A DNA stretch of 24,804 nt from Larix sibirica. Its lineage: Eukaryota > Streptophyta > Pinopsida > Pinales > Pinaceae. Where the stretch lies: the NCBI GenBank assembly GCA_004151065.3, contig NWUY0300004946.1:55688-80491 (forward strand). Direction: 5' to 3'. Below the pieces are notes generated by a model. The model was not told the DNA's origin and searched no databases. It saw nothing but the letters and a program-made list of their open reading frames with translations. The translations under genes and the position numbers were made by a program. Below, in pieces: positions 9,718 to 21,121 of this stretch. Position 1 is the first letter of the stretch. Every line of letters starts with the position of its first letter.

Positions 9718-10023
9718 ATGGTTTATCAATGTATTGTAGATGAAGGAGCCTCTATTAGTCCTATATCCTCATATCCTTGGAAACATTTGGGTTTCCCAAC
9801 CTTGTGTTAGCAACCAATCAACAATTAGGTTTCAATAGGATACCTAGTGAACGCATGGGGATTCGTATGTAATTGTTTATTTCATTGGGTGGGAAGGTTG
9901 TTTAGTCGATTTTCATAGTTATGGAAGGCCCATTAGACTTCAATATGCTCTTTTGGCATGATTATGTATATGCTATGAAAGTTGTGGTATCTATGTTCTT
10001 TCATGTGATGCATTTTCCTCACA
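9718..10023 (+). pseudogene. Plus-strand aspartic protease relic, cut by the N at 10024
   Basis: A frame from 9718 reads MVYQCIVDEGASISPISS, the retropepsin-like motif with D-E-G-A (9739-9750) in place of the usual D-S-G-A. A DEG form is, from memory, common in this group of plant elements. A stop near 9808 and a frameshift follow, then another frame gives SERMGIRM, stops, and MEGPLDFNMLFWHDYVYAMK from 9921 to the N. The block G-P-L-D-F-N-M-L followed by W/R-H/D-D-Y resembles the second conserved block of these proteases (hydrophobic-LG-x-D), here with F-W-H-D. Two or more stops and a frameshift make it inactive. Confidence 0.7.
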
Positions 10024-10024
10024 N
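10024..10024. other. Single-N join, probable contig boundary (suspect)
   Basis: A lone N separates the end of copy 1, inside the plus-strand protease-type polyprotein, from the start of copy 2, inside the minus-strand copia gag. Neither reading frame continues across it. A one-base N at a structural break is typical of a scaffolder marking a gap of unknown or negative length. I regard this join as probably artificial. Confidence 0.85.
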
Positions 10025-10197
10025 CACTCGATCCCATTTGTATGGAAGCAAATCTCTCTCGATATCTAGGTCATGATAATACCTACAACTTTGTCTTTCT
10101 TAATGTCGTTGGAAAACTTAGCATCGACATCCATTGGGTCAGCGATAGCAGTCTTCGTGAAATGCCATAGTCCTCTGATCTTCAACGAGGTCTCCAT
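10025..10197 (-). pseudogene. Copia-type gag relic, copy 2, cut at the N join
   Basis: This repeats 190-362 and begins at the N. It keeps the METSLKIRGLW start and the first TAG (10066-10068) and loses the second half of the gag domain. The cut in the middle of a domain supports an artificial join at 10024. Confidence 0.75.
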
Positions 10198-11314
10198 GTA
10201 TTCTTAACCTTGAACTTATTGTATAGAAAATTAAAAGGAAGGGAACCATATTCCAAGAAAATAAGTGGTGTCTAAAGACACCGCTACAACACTTAAGCAT
10301 AACGCATCATGATCAGAACATCATAATGCATAATGAGTATGAAAGACATCTCAAATTTACATATAGGACAACTCATAGGGTTTAATTTTTATAGTCTCTA
10401 GATCTAACCAACTTCTTAGAAGTGAGGAGGATATGGTCCACAAATAGGGGTTTTGAGTCCTAAAAATTTCTAAAAAATCCGCAACGTCCCAAAGTTTAGT
10501 CGGTTGTTGTATTCGCGCCGTCCAATGTCTTTTTGACCATTCAGTCATCTAATCATCTGATTGTTCAGTCATTTCACTGACCTTCCTAGTTGGGCCTCCA
10601 GTTGGAATCTAACGACTGATTGTCTCTAGAAGATACAAAGGTGTGATGAACCATCAATACCTTAGGTTCCAACATCAACTATTGTATATCCATCAATGTA
10701 GCGATTCTATGGTTCCTTAAAAAATTATGCCATATTCCCGCACATATCCTCCCAATCCTCAAACTAGCTGGGTGATCATTCCGTCATGCCCAAGTCACGA
10801 GATTGTACTTCTCCATGCGAACTGTGACAAGTCCCTATGCACTTTAGTTATCTTGTACAATCATGTTGTTCCAAGGAAAAGTCCCAATATTTTCCTCAAC
10901 TTGTGAAACTTCCTCTACAATCCAATAATCGTCTAAGGGCACCACTTCATGGTCCCTCTTCATGTATTTTGCATCCGTTGGATGAATTTTTTCTAGGGTA
11001 CCTTTCACTAATCACTCAAGGCTCCATTGTCTGTTCCAAAGGAAGCAATCCACCCTTGAGGTCTTTTAATGAGAGGAAGTGGGAAAGAGGTTACCAAGGC
11101 CACCGCCCTCACCGATGTTGATAGTTCGTTCTGATTTTTCCGGTTGATCTACGTGGTGTTCTTTCCTCACGCTTAAGTACATTGAAAAAGGAAAGTTTGA
11201 GCCAATATTTCCATCGCCTTCGTCCAATAGTCTTTTGAATTATGGGTAACAACCTTGCCCATGCATGAAAAAAGTTATCCTGACCAGTTCCTTTGTTTCC
11301 TCATGCCAAGGATT
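10198..11314. other. Copy 2 of the unassigned stretch 363-1479
   Basis: Same content as 363-1479, with the inverted repeat at 10267-10282. No gene recognised. Confidence 0.5.
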
Positions 11315-11545
11315 TCATGATTCATCTTCCTTGTCTTGGCTTGTTGTCACATTTTGCTCAAGTTGGTTGAACGCATCTCCAACTCGCTTATTTGATTCTT
11401 CCACCTGCTCATCCAAGTCTTTTCTTCTTGGCATTTCCATGCAAGCGTTCACTACCTTTCTAACCGTTGTCATTGTTGAATCCTCTAGGGTTTTTAGCCT
11501 AACAAATAATCCCTCTAAGTCCTTCACCGAACTATCATTTTCCAA
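11315..11545 (-). pseudogene. Coiled-coil segment, copy 2
   Basis: Identical translation to 1480-1710, same position relative to the protease relic. Confidence 0.5.
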
Positions 11546-11557
11546 TAGTTTTTAGCT

Positions 11558-12028
11558 TCAATTTTTTGGTTTCCTCCCACACCCAACACATTCACATCCT
11601 TCATGGCCAGGTTTCCCAACACCTTGGTAGGCTACTGGTGCCATGCTCAAAGCGGTCATCCTGTTGACTCCTTGTGGCTTGCTCATAGTATGAATAATTA
11701 TGGGATTTTGGTCTGAGAATATATCCAAACAATCTAAGTGAGGCATGGGTGACACCTTCGCCTTCATCAAGAATTCCTACCCAAAGAAAACTCCAAAATA
11801 ATTCATAGGCACCATAGTGAAATCCGCAACCCCACGCCACTCTCCAAGCTTCAAAGTGACTTTGTTGGCCATGCCAACCACCTTTTCCACTCCATAGTTC
11901 ATTACTTTGAAGGAAGTGTGCCCTAGCTCAAGACGCAACCCAAGCTTCTTTGCCATTTCTTCCTTCATGAAGTTGTTAGTCACTCCACTGTCAACCAATG
12001 CAATGGTTTCATGTCTGTTTAGCTCTGC
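11558..12028 (-). pseudogene. Ty3/gypsy protease relic, copy 2
   Basis: Same sequence as 1723-2193. The DSG triplet is at 11984-11992 and the in-frame TAG at 11777-11779. Confidence 0.85.
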
Positions 12029-12167
12029 TTAAGCATAACAATGTTTGGTGTAATCTTGATCTTGGTTTCCAAGTGAGCTCTTTTAGTACTGTTCCCAAAA
12101 CTTGAAAAATATCGTCCAAAGGATTGTTTGTTTGCTCCACCACAGACAACTTCTATTGTTTCAATGG

Positions 12168-12753
12168 AAAGTTATTCACATAATGGTATTTTGTGCAAAT
12201 CCAACAAGAAACAAATTTGATTTTGTCTTTGGCTGCATCTGCTTGCTCGACCTTGTCCTCATCATGCTTTCCAATCAACTTCGGTTTCCCATTCACTTTC
12301 TTCTTATTCTCATTGGATGGCCTCTCACTCACAAATTCCTCATCCTCCTTGGACCTTCCTTGGATTTTTCCCTATAGTCCAAGATTTTTTTCTAATTTTG
12401 CAAGGGCTTGCACATTTTTGGTGTCACAGATCTATCTGTGCCTAAGGTTACATCCCCTTCCTAACGTGGTACAAGTGATCCTCCTTGCTCATGTCTTTGA
12501 ACTCCAACAATAGGCCAGAGTATCCCTTGATATATGCTTGAACCTTTCTGATATGCTTAATATCCATAAACTTGTTTTGTGCAACTCAACCTTGGTTCCC
12601 CAACCCGAACTAATCCTTTAAGGCTACCTTGATCTCTGTCTAGTTTTCGATCTTATATGTACTTCGCCAAAAGGACACATCTTTAGCTCGTTTTCTACAT
12701 AACAACCTCATAGTTTCTATTAAGAACACTAGAACTGCGTTCACCTTGGATTC
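12168..12753 (-). pseudogene. Ty3/gypsy gag relic, copy 2
   Basis: Same as 2333-2918, with the same stops and the same Cys-to-Phe change in the knuckle (12168-12206). Confidence 0.8.
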
Positions 12754-12891
12754 ATTTGAATTTATGTTCATCTTTTCCTTTGGCATTATGGGTTCTATCA
12801 TATGGATCGTGTTCCTTCATATTGATTCTCATGGGAACTTTTGAACTACTCCCATTGGAAACAATTTGTTTCAACAAATTGGTGGTATCTT

Positions 12892-13572
12892 TGTTGGAAC
12901 GCGATGGGAAGACCTAAGGTTCAACATAAATTTACCAAAAAAAACCAAGACAATGACCCTTTCAGTATCACTTGCAAGCAAATGAAGTCTCACCCAAGGT
13001 ATTTAGTGAGACTGTAGGAACCAAGCTTCCATAGTGTTGAAGGGATATGAATAATTCATTTGACTGATCTTAAGCATTCATTCATCTATTGCGCATAACT
13101 CTATAACCCACTCATAATAAATGCATTCAAAACAACAGTGTATCAGATACAACATTCATCACATTTAACACAGATGCAATATACTTCATAAGAGAGTCAT
13201 TCCATTCATCTTATCAATGGGAACATACTTACATAACCTGTGTAGTGTCCAACAACACTCCATTACAGACTCCAGTATTACACAACAAAATAGTGACTCG
13301 TGACCACACACTAACACAGTAAGTCACTAGCAATAATGACTTCCGTGCCAAAAAGAAACCCTTCACCCTTAAATCCCTTACATATATATACATCGCAACA
13401 TGGGTTGAGCCCGTTACAAAGTGGACACAAACATCTAACTAACTTCTAACTAAATTCTACCTAACTTTTTCCTTTTGTGCGGTTTAGTCCATTTGTTTTG
13501 TTGTCACACGGTCCATCTATGGTGCATGACTTCCAAGATAGGTCCAAAACCCGCTCCAATAGGACCCCAACA
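12892..13572 (-). repeat. LTR-like block, copy 2
   Basis: Repeats 3057-3737 as part of the large duplication. It is not an independent second LTR, because it belongs to the duplicated unit. Confidence 0.35.
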
Positions 13573-13583
13573 ATCAGTTGTTG

Positions 13584-14453
13584 CTAGTCCTGAGCAACTT
13601 CAGCTATTGTGCGTACTTCTTTGACCAAGATTCTTTGATGCAGTAGTATGTCTACTACTGCATAACAATTTTTGAACCAGAGCCTGTCGACTCCTATGGT
13701 CGTATCATTGCGATCATTGATATGAGCAAAGTTCCAACCATCACTCAACTTTGCTCGCTAGGTTTCTCTATATAATGTCACTTCTCCTTTTGGTGGTGCC
13801 ATGGATCCCTGTGCCGCATCTACCTCGGCTCTAAGCTTATGGTGACTCTTCTTTATATACCATCGGCCTTGTTTCACTACTCGACACTTATAATTTTCCC
13901 CTTGGTGATTTGATGTCGATTTGCTATCATTTCAAAATATTTCCCACCAATTTTCCCAATGATGACCACACATGTTTTCTGTCTGGTGTCACTTCAAGCC
14001 TTTTGTTGCGCTGCCTTCATTGTCGCAATGAGCTTCTGAAGTGTTTCCTTCATAGTCGCAACTTGCTCCTTTGCTTTTGCCTCATGTTTTGTGATTCTCT
14101 CTGCTATCTGTGTGGTCAATGGTGTTTGCAACTTCTCCTCGGTTTTGAATTGTACACTTCACATCTACTTACAACGTAGCAAGTTCCTCTCTCACCTTGT
14201 ATTCTTCAACTTGCAGAGGCTCCAACTTTTGTGCAATGTCTTGTTGGTGGTTCCTCAACTTATTACCCTCCATCAACTGATATTGATGGTCCACCGGTGC
14301 GGCCATACGTTCAGCTACTAGCAGAGTGCTCATTTTGTCCTTCATGCTCTATGCCTTTGCCTGCGCATCCTGCACTTTATGTTCTATTTCTTTCAATTCC
14401 TCCCTCTCAATGAGCTACGCCCAAATCCCATTGGTTGTTTCATAGGCATACAT
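13584..14453 (-). pseudogene. Broken coiled-coil ORF, copy 2
   Basis: Same sequence, stops and frame changes as 3749-4618. Confidence 0.55.
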
Positions 14454-16054
14454 TCATGACAAGAGGGGTCTAACAAAGTGAGCTAGCTTTGTAGGTACAC
14501 AAGCATATGGTCACATGAGCAAGGAATGGTATTGTGGGAAATAACACGACGTTAAATTTACATTTAAATAATGGATGAGAATCAAGGGAAAGATAGAAAT
14601 CAGAATATATTTGATTATACAAATTCTAACTAAAAATAATGATAAAAAATAATCCTATGGTGATGGTTGTGTGTAGTGGCTTAGGCGATTGTTGTAGCGG
14701 CAACATTTGGTTGTTAAGAAGGTCGTGAGAAATCATTAGGCAAATAACGTAAGTAATGAATTTATTGATTTACAAGAAGGTATTTCTAGAGTTACAACAT
14801 CGTATTTGATGGGCAATTAAACATGCGAGTTACAACCGATGATCATGTACGACGGGGAGCGTTAACATTGGAATATGTTAAGATAGCAAGAGTGTTGGGT
14901 AAGCAGGGAGGAATAACAATGTAAGTGTGCAGTAGTGCATCATGGATCTAAGAGACATCTAAAAATTCATAGTTTACGTCGAGTAGTGATGGGAAATGTG
15001 CACTACAAAGGTGTGTTTGGGTCAGTGACTTCTTGATTTTAAATGTATACTCGTGTATAGGAAGGTGTATGCTTGAGCCAATTAGATGGTATTTTGACAT
15101 AAACATATAAAGGCATAGGGAATACATAAAATCTCATCGTGTTTCCTTTTAGTGAAGTTATATCCAAGATATAGACAATTATTTTATGTGATTGCAGGGC
15201 CATGCAAGGCAAGGGTGTGTGATGTACCACTCTAATTAATAAGTAATAGAAAGTTAATATACAATAAATGTTTTTGTTTATTGGTTGAGTAGATATTTGT
15301 TTTATATCAGTCACATTATAGAACAAACTCTACGTGTGAAAGTATTTTTTACATTGAAAACTTGGATGGTGAAAGACAATGGGATCAAGCAGATTACTGC
15401 TTTAAGAGTTGAACATGGGTTGTAGAGGTTTGAGGATGTGGCGGTGGCATATTTATATTGTAATGATAGATTCACGAGAGTTGGTGGCCAACGTAAATAC
15501 CAAACCAATTGTACTGTGGTAGCAACGGTGGGTATTTAAACTTTCAATATCTTTCTTTTATGAGTAGGTTGGAAGTGGTTGAAGGGTAACCTATTTAGGT
15601 AGAGGAAGGGGTATCTATAGCTTATTTGGTAGGAGAACAACATATGGAGGATTTTGTATGAATAAAGTTTGAAAAGAAAGGAATGTATAATTTCTTGTAC
15701 ATGGAAAGATACGAGATCCAATGAATATATCAGTATTGGTGAAATTTCTATTTTTTATGGTTTTTCACATCAAATGTGGGTTTTTCTTAAGGAAAAATCT
15801 AGGGCATTTGGTGTATTTAAAAAGTATGAGGTAAAAAATGAAGATTAATCAGGGGGAAAGTAAGGATTATTCAAACATAAAACTAAGAAGCATTTGTAAA
15901 AAATGGTGAAAAAAAGAAGTCAACGTGCTAAGAATGGCGGGAAAAAAATGCTATAAGAAAAACCACTTTGATATAAATATTAGGTGGAAGTGGTGCATAC
16001 AATTGGATATTTCTTGAATAAGAGTTCCACTAGAGAGGTGTTAGGAGTCACAAC
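14454..16054. other. Copy 2 of the unassigned stretch 4619-6219
   Basis: Same content as 4619-6219. No gene recognised. Confidence 0.5.
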
Positions 16055-16246
16055 AAAGAAGGTATGCTTTAAACGGAAACCAAATATAAGCCACTTTATA
16101 TGTTGTTTATTAGGTAATTCTAGGAAAAAATGGGAGTAGATATGATGTTAGAAGTACAAATTTGTTGTTCATTGAGCATTTCAACCAAGCAAGCGTGTAG
16201 ACTTTAGATCCTTGTACAAACCAAGTTGTTGTGAGAAGAATAGGAG
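16055..16246 (+). repeat. Repeat X, copy 2 of the left copy
   Basis: Duplicate of 6220-6411, differing at 16151 (G, where copy 1 has C). Confidence 0.75.
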
Positions 16247-16256
16247 TCACACCTAA

Positions 16257-16875
16257 TGTTATAGAATTATTTTTTCCTCCTAACCATTAATGATTTCTTA
16301 GCCATGAAATTATCAAATTATCACTTGAATAGTTTGGTTCCTCCAAAAGCATACTTTAAAAAAAACCTTTGTATATGTGCTTTCCCTTAAAAAAAGCAGT
16401 GTGCCACACACCTTTACCTAAGGAAAGGAGCATACATACATTATTTCCCTTCATGAAAGGTGCATATGCATTCTAAAAGGGAAAAAATAATAATAAATGC
16501 ACATCAATTGCACATGTTTGAGTGGGGTTTACAGGATTGTGACACCCATGGAAAACTAAAACAAATTGCCAACGACCTTAACTAACTTATAAGAGTATAA
16601 AAAAGGTATAAATGTTAGAGGAGCAAGAGACTAATTGGACACCCTTGTGCTATAGGTTTTTATAGTTTATCTCGCACTTCTATCATCATCCTATTCTACA
16701 TGAATCCATATTCTTGTACATTATCAACTTGCTAAGAGGTGGGATCTAAATCTCTCATGATTTTTCCATTCCCAAATAATAAGAGTTCTTGAAGCGAAGA
16801 TTGAAGTGATAAGTGGTCCATATTGGAGGAATCTAAATCTTGGTGAAGATGGTGTCGACAACATAACTATTAAGT
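16257..16875 (+). repeat. Left terminal-type repeat, copy 2
   Basis: Duplicate of 6422-7040 within the large direct duplication. The TATA-like run is at 16596-16603. Confidence 0.75.
16596..16603 (+). promoter_or_regulatory. TATA box in the left LTR, copy 2
   Basis: Same site as 6761-6768, within the duplicated block. Confidence 0.6.
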
Positions 16876-18402
16876 TGGTTGGTTTTTTTTCTTCTTAATT
16901 CATGTCTAATACGTTTTAGTGTTCTTTTAGTCAATTGAAACATAAAACTAGCTCAAAAAATTACAGTTTTGTTGTGGTTTTTCACTTTTTTCGGGTGCAT
17001 ACACTTGTTTGTTTAAGCATGGTAGAGTACACACACTTGTTGTGTTTATTGAAAAACACATATGAAACTTTGTATATATTCATGTCCCTCTTGGAAGGTA
17101 CATATGCATGCAAAATGCTCATTTTTTGAGTGACTATAAAGTGCAAAAACCTACCAAATTTTGTAAATATGGGTTTGGGGTTTTGTCCTAACAACTTAGA
17201 GGCACTATTTGTTGATTAGAGACCTTCAAAAACATATTTTTAAATATGTTTTTCATCATGCATTTCATGGTATATTAAAAAAAAATTAAACTTGAATAAG
17301 TTGCAAAAAATTCAAAAAATTATAGTTTCTCTTAGGTAGTTAGATGCACTTGGAAGTGATTGCATTTAAAGAAAAAGATTAGATTGCTTTCATTAACATG
17401 TCATTGTGAAAATAAAATATAAAAAATATTACTTTGGTTTATAGTAATCTCCTCAAAAAATTTCATTGCATTTAGGTTTTGTAAGGATTTTGTTTCATTC
17501 TTATGTTTTTCATAAATTGTTTACTTTTCAAGCATCTCTTTCACAGTTTAAAGTAGTGTTTTACATTCGTAAGTTTTCTCTCTATATATCATTTTCATTT
17601 GAGAACATCATCTTATAAATTTTTCATCCCTTTGAGTAAAAATATCATTAAAAGAAACATTAATAAAATTAAGTAGACTTGTTTTTCTTTGATAGAAAAT
17701 CAACAGTAATCTAGGTTATAGGGTCTTCATATAGGTTTCAAGAGTCAATTCTACAAGGTTGTGAAAACTAAAACTAGAACCACTAGAGTGAAAAATTCAT
17801 TAGTGAATAAATCATTTGTTGGAAAGTGTGCCTCACATGTACATTAAGCATGAGGTCAATATAAGAAAGTGTAGAGATTATCCCCCCCTTTTTTAGTGGT
17901 ATGGGTGTATGGGAGTTTTGGTAGATTTGGAAAACCCTCAAGGTAACATCATTTCTCTAGAGTTACAGGTGTAAGATTAAGTCTTGTGTTCCCTACACAT
18001 ACACAAACACCTAACCCACAATTGTTTTGTCTTCCTTAATTTTGAGAATTGGTGACCATAGTGGCTTTTCCTAGGTTTTCACATAGGTGACAATGTGTTG
18101 GAAGTGTTTTTTGTACATGAAACAAATGCATAATATCTACCTCAACTCCCTTGGAGGGTGTTTGTCTCCACGAGGGCACTTTCACCTTGGGCAAATGTTA
18201 TGTAAGAGTTATCATAATTGTCTCTCATGCCTTTTCTAGTTAGACTTGGGCCCTCTTCATCCCAAGTTGATTTTTGAAAGGTTGTGTTTTCAACTCTTTA
18301 CTGATTGGACTCAAGATTTAATCACTCTAGGATGGTTATTGGAAGAGTGTGTTTTCTTGGTCAAATATTAGAGAATATTTTATAGGCCCGTGTTAATTGT
18401 AA
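16876..18402. other. Leader or spacer, copy 2
   Basis: Same content as 7041-8567, with the inverted repeat at 17228-17253. Confidence 0.5.
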
Positions 18403-19484
18403 ATTTTTAACCCCATAGAAGGCCTTGGAGTTTTTAATTTTCCTGAATTGGAATTTGTGGGTGATGTTCCTAGAGATACCAAACAAGGGACCCCTTTGCA
18501 AGGGTACCCTTATGCTCATCCTTTGTTTGGAAATGATGGTGCACCTTTGATGGCTACCTTGAATATTCTTGGATTCATCAGGATTGACAATTCAGTTGTT
18601 TTCCAAACTAAATATTTTGAATGTTCTTAACACTTCACAATTAATTATTATATGTCAAGAGCATCAAAACCCCTTGTCTCTACAAATTAAATTGGTTCCT
18701 TCTTATTTTACCTTATCTGGTGAAAGTGTTCCACCTAGTTTGGTTAGCACCCAAAATTATAATAGGAATTAGAGGGTTAAGAACATGAAAAAGAAGCAAA
18801 GACAAGGAGGAAATTCCCTAGCCAATGCAAGTCATTCTAGGGAAAAGTCACCAACCATCGCAAGTCATGTTGGAGACATGTCATCGGTCACTACAAGTCA
18901 CACTGGCGATAATCCCCCAACCAATGAGAGTCATGTTAGGAGCAACTCACTAGTTGATGCAAGTTATGATGGGGCGATTCTCCAACCAATGCAAGTCATG
19001 CTAGGGGAAAGCAACCAACCACTGCAAGACATGTTGGGGGAAAACAACTAGCCAATGCAAGTCATGCTGGAAGTATTGATATTATTAAGAGACCTGGACA
19101 AGTAGAATGTAAGCCTAACTTCCCTTGTAAACTATGCAAGGGAGATCACCTTACTTGTCTATGCCTTGCTATTTCAGACATACAAAGAGTTGGTCTTTTG
19201 CTCCTAAAAAACCTATAGTTTCCCAGCAACCCATTCAATCTTTGGTTGATGAGGTGGTAGAGTCAATGCAATTTTCAACCGATCCCTCTCTTCCCTCGGA
19301 GAGTGTTGAGTTTGAATTGGTCAATCCGATGGAATCTTCAATCGATCCCACAGTTCTTGTGAAGATTGTTGTGATTACCGCTCTGGTTTTCTTTACTATC
19401 AATTTAAAACATTCTACACAAGGGGGAACTCTGTTTACTTCGAGTGGGATCCCTCCAATATCTAAGATTGTTTCCTTTGATTAG
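18403..19484 (+). pseudogene. Plus-strand gag relic, copy 2
   Basis: Same as 8568-9649, except A at 18409 where copy 1 has G at 8574. This changes the third codon of the first open frame from Asp (GAC) to Asn (AAC). The knuckle is at 19126-19164. Confidence 0.7.
18820..19070 (+). repeat. 33-bp coding minisatellite, copy 2
   Basis: Same units and the same 32-bp fifth unit as 8985-9235. Confidence 0.85.
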
Positions 19485-19552
19485 AATAATCTAGTTGGGC
19501 CTCGCCTTCCTTTTCTTCAACCTTCCAAATAATAATTGAAGTTAATCCATGC

Positions 19553-20160
19553 ATGGTTTATCAATGTATTGTAGATGAAGGAGCCTCTATTAGTCCTATA
19601 TCCTCATATCCTTGGAAACATTTGGGTTTCCCAACCTTGTGTTAGCAACCAATCAACAATTAGGTTTCAATAGGATACCTAGTGAACGCATGGGGATTCG
19701 TATGTAATTGTTTATTTCATTGGGTGGGAAGGTTGTTTAGTCGATTTTCATAGTTATGGAAGGCCCATTAGACTTCAATATGCTCTTTTGGCATGATTAT
19801 GTATATGCTATGAAAGTTGTGGTATCTATGTTCTTTCATGTGATGCATTTTCCTCACANGAAGCATTGTCACTATTGATCAACTAGAATTTGTTGATCCT
19901 CATTTTGTTTCTAGTATTTCAATAGACACTACCCAATCATAGGTGAATTATGTGGTCTCATATCCCATGTGTCAAATTACTACTAGAGAGAAGCCTCGGC
20001 ATTAATGTATGCCTTCTTTGGACTTGCTTTTTACAGTTGACTTGGCGATTTATTCTATGGGGGCATTGGAGCTTTTTCTCCCCTTGTTGGTCCAAGTAAA
20101 TGTTTTGACATACATTCTCTTTGGGATGATGTTCTTCCCTCAGATGCTATTTCTCTCCTA
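19553..20160 (+). pseudogene. Plus-strand protease relic continuing past the N into unique sequence
   Basis: Copy 2 of the protease (DEGA at 19574-19585), and unlike copy 1 it continues beyond the N. From 19862 the frame reads SIVTIDQLEFVDPHFVSS and runs with two in-frame stops (near 19946 and 20003) to about 20157. The segment just after a plant gypsy protease is expected to be a variable linker leading to reverse transcriptase. No reverse transcriptase motif follows here. Continuity of the polyprotein supports the order across the N at 19859. Confidence 0.65.
19859..19859. other. Single-N join, probable contig boundary (plausibly genuine order)
   Basis: A lone N separates copy 2 from unique sequence. 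Before it the plus-strand frame ends in residues MHFPH. After it the frame SIVTIDQL begins at 19862. The frames on the two sides differ by one position as written, and a gap of three bases in place of one N would put them in register. The same style of gag-protease polyprotein runs on both sides, so this order looks native. Confidence 0.8.
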
Positions 20161-20698
20161 GAGATCATGATTAATTTTGACATCCTTTTGGATGTTTCCA
20201 TCCTTTCCAAAGATCATTTTGACCCATTTGCAATCAAATCCAACCCCAATTTTCCTTTTGAGTTTGATCTTACAATTAGTCGATCCTTAGACTTTGGCAT
20301 TTTTTAATCTTTAGACATTGTCATCGAGCTACAAGTTAGTGTTCCTTATGAGTATTTGTTTAGTAGATATTCAAACCCTTGTGAAGATGAGTGTGTTCCT
20401 ACAAACTCTAGATTTCATCTTTGATCTTCCTTTTAAGTTCAATCTCATTGTTTATAGGTCCTCCGGCCTTGATGTTCTTGAGTCTTCATTGGTAGACTTT
20501 GCCATGGTGACGAATATTGTTAAAAATATCAAAATTGAAGATACCCCTATCCAAGTAACTCTTGTCAAATCTTTATTTTTGGGTTTTTTAAATATGATCG
20601 TGTTATTGTTGTTTCTTGGGTACATGATTTTAAGTTGGATCCTAGTTGTTTCAAGATCATTCTTTGTACAATTTTTTACCCGGTCAAGTATAGTTTAA
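20161..20698 (+). pseudogene. Decayed polyprotein linker, three frames
   Basis: From 20161 a polar, aspartate-rich frame (EIMINFDILLDVSILSKDHF, then FPFEFDLTISRSLDFG, then SNPCEDECVPTNS) looks more like real coding than the hydrophobic frame that overlaps it from 20318. Around 20460-20580 the better frame switches (DVLESSLVDFAMVTNIVKNI), and near 20590 it switches again (YDRVIVVSWVHDFKLDPS). This pattern fits a decayed polyprotein with frameshifts. I recognise no enzyme domain. Confidence 0.45.
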
Positions 20699-21121
20699 AG
20701 CTTGCATATGATTAGGTTTCCCCTATATTATGATACATTTGAACGTTTTGCCACCTAAATTTTTCTTGGGGTTGACCCTATTGGATGTTGGTGCATAAGC
20801 ATTTTCTATTTGCACTTTGCACTACTTCGATAAAAGAGATTTCCTATGATGGGTTGCTTTAGTGTAGCACATTTTTTTCATTTGATGCTCATCTCATTAT
20901 TTTATGGTATGACTAGGAGCCCTTGTAGTTTTACACTACATTGTGAAACTCATTCATATTTCTCATTTACTTCTAAACATTCCCATGGGGGATCCCATCT
21001 TGGAAATTAGTTTCTTGTGCATTTGCTCGGCATATTGCTACAAGTGTTGTTTTCCCTAATGTCTTGTTGCAATTTGTCACGGTATGATTACCAACTGTGC
21101 AATCTTAATTGCCACTTTTCC

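Larger units (their letters stand above)
190..10024. repeat. Copy 1 of a 9,835-position direct duplication
   Basis: This block recurs at 10025-19859 with a constant offset of 9835. Every open frame in it reappears at the same offset with the same translation. Reading the two copies side by side I found only two substitutions, C6316 versus G16151 and G8574 versus A18409. Homopolymer runs that I compared (A8 near 3102, A9 near 7442, C7 near 8047) are equal in length. The block ends in a single N. The first 189 bases of the window are not duplicated. I infer an assembly duplication rather than biology, because both copies end at an N. I compared by eye, so a few more substitutions could have been missed. 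Confidence 0.97.
10025..19859. repeat. Copy 2 of the 9,835-position direct duplication
   Basis: Second copy of 190-10024. It starts abruptly inside the minus-strand copia gag relic, directly after an N, and ends at another N. Beyond that N the sequence is unique and continues the plus-strand polyprotein. Features inside it repeat those of copy 1 with 9835 added, and they should not be counted as independent loci until the assembly is checked. Confidence 0.97.

Noticed and set aside
12892-13572. Second copy of the LTR-like block as the partner 3' LTR of the one at 3057-3737
   Set aside because: It is only the copy within the large duplication, so it gives no independent support for an LTR pair.
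190-19859. A giant element with 9.8-kb long terminal repeats, or a biological tandem array
   Set aside because: No LTR-type ends, no target-site duplication, both copies end at an N, and the unit holds unrelated relics on both strands. An assembly duplication is simpler.
20318-20698. Open frame of 126 codons with several hydrophobic stretches, like a membrane protein
   Set aside because: T-rich DNA gives Phe/Leu/Val-rich frames by chance. Polar, more protein-like reading occurs in the other plus-strand frames of the same stretch and fits a decayed polyprotein.
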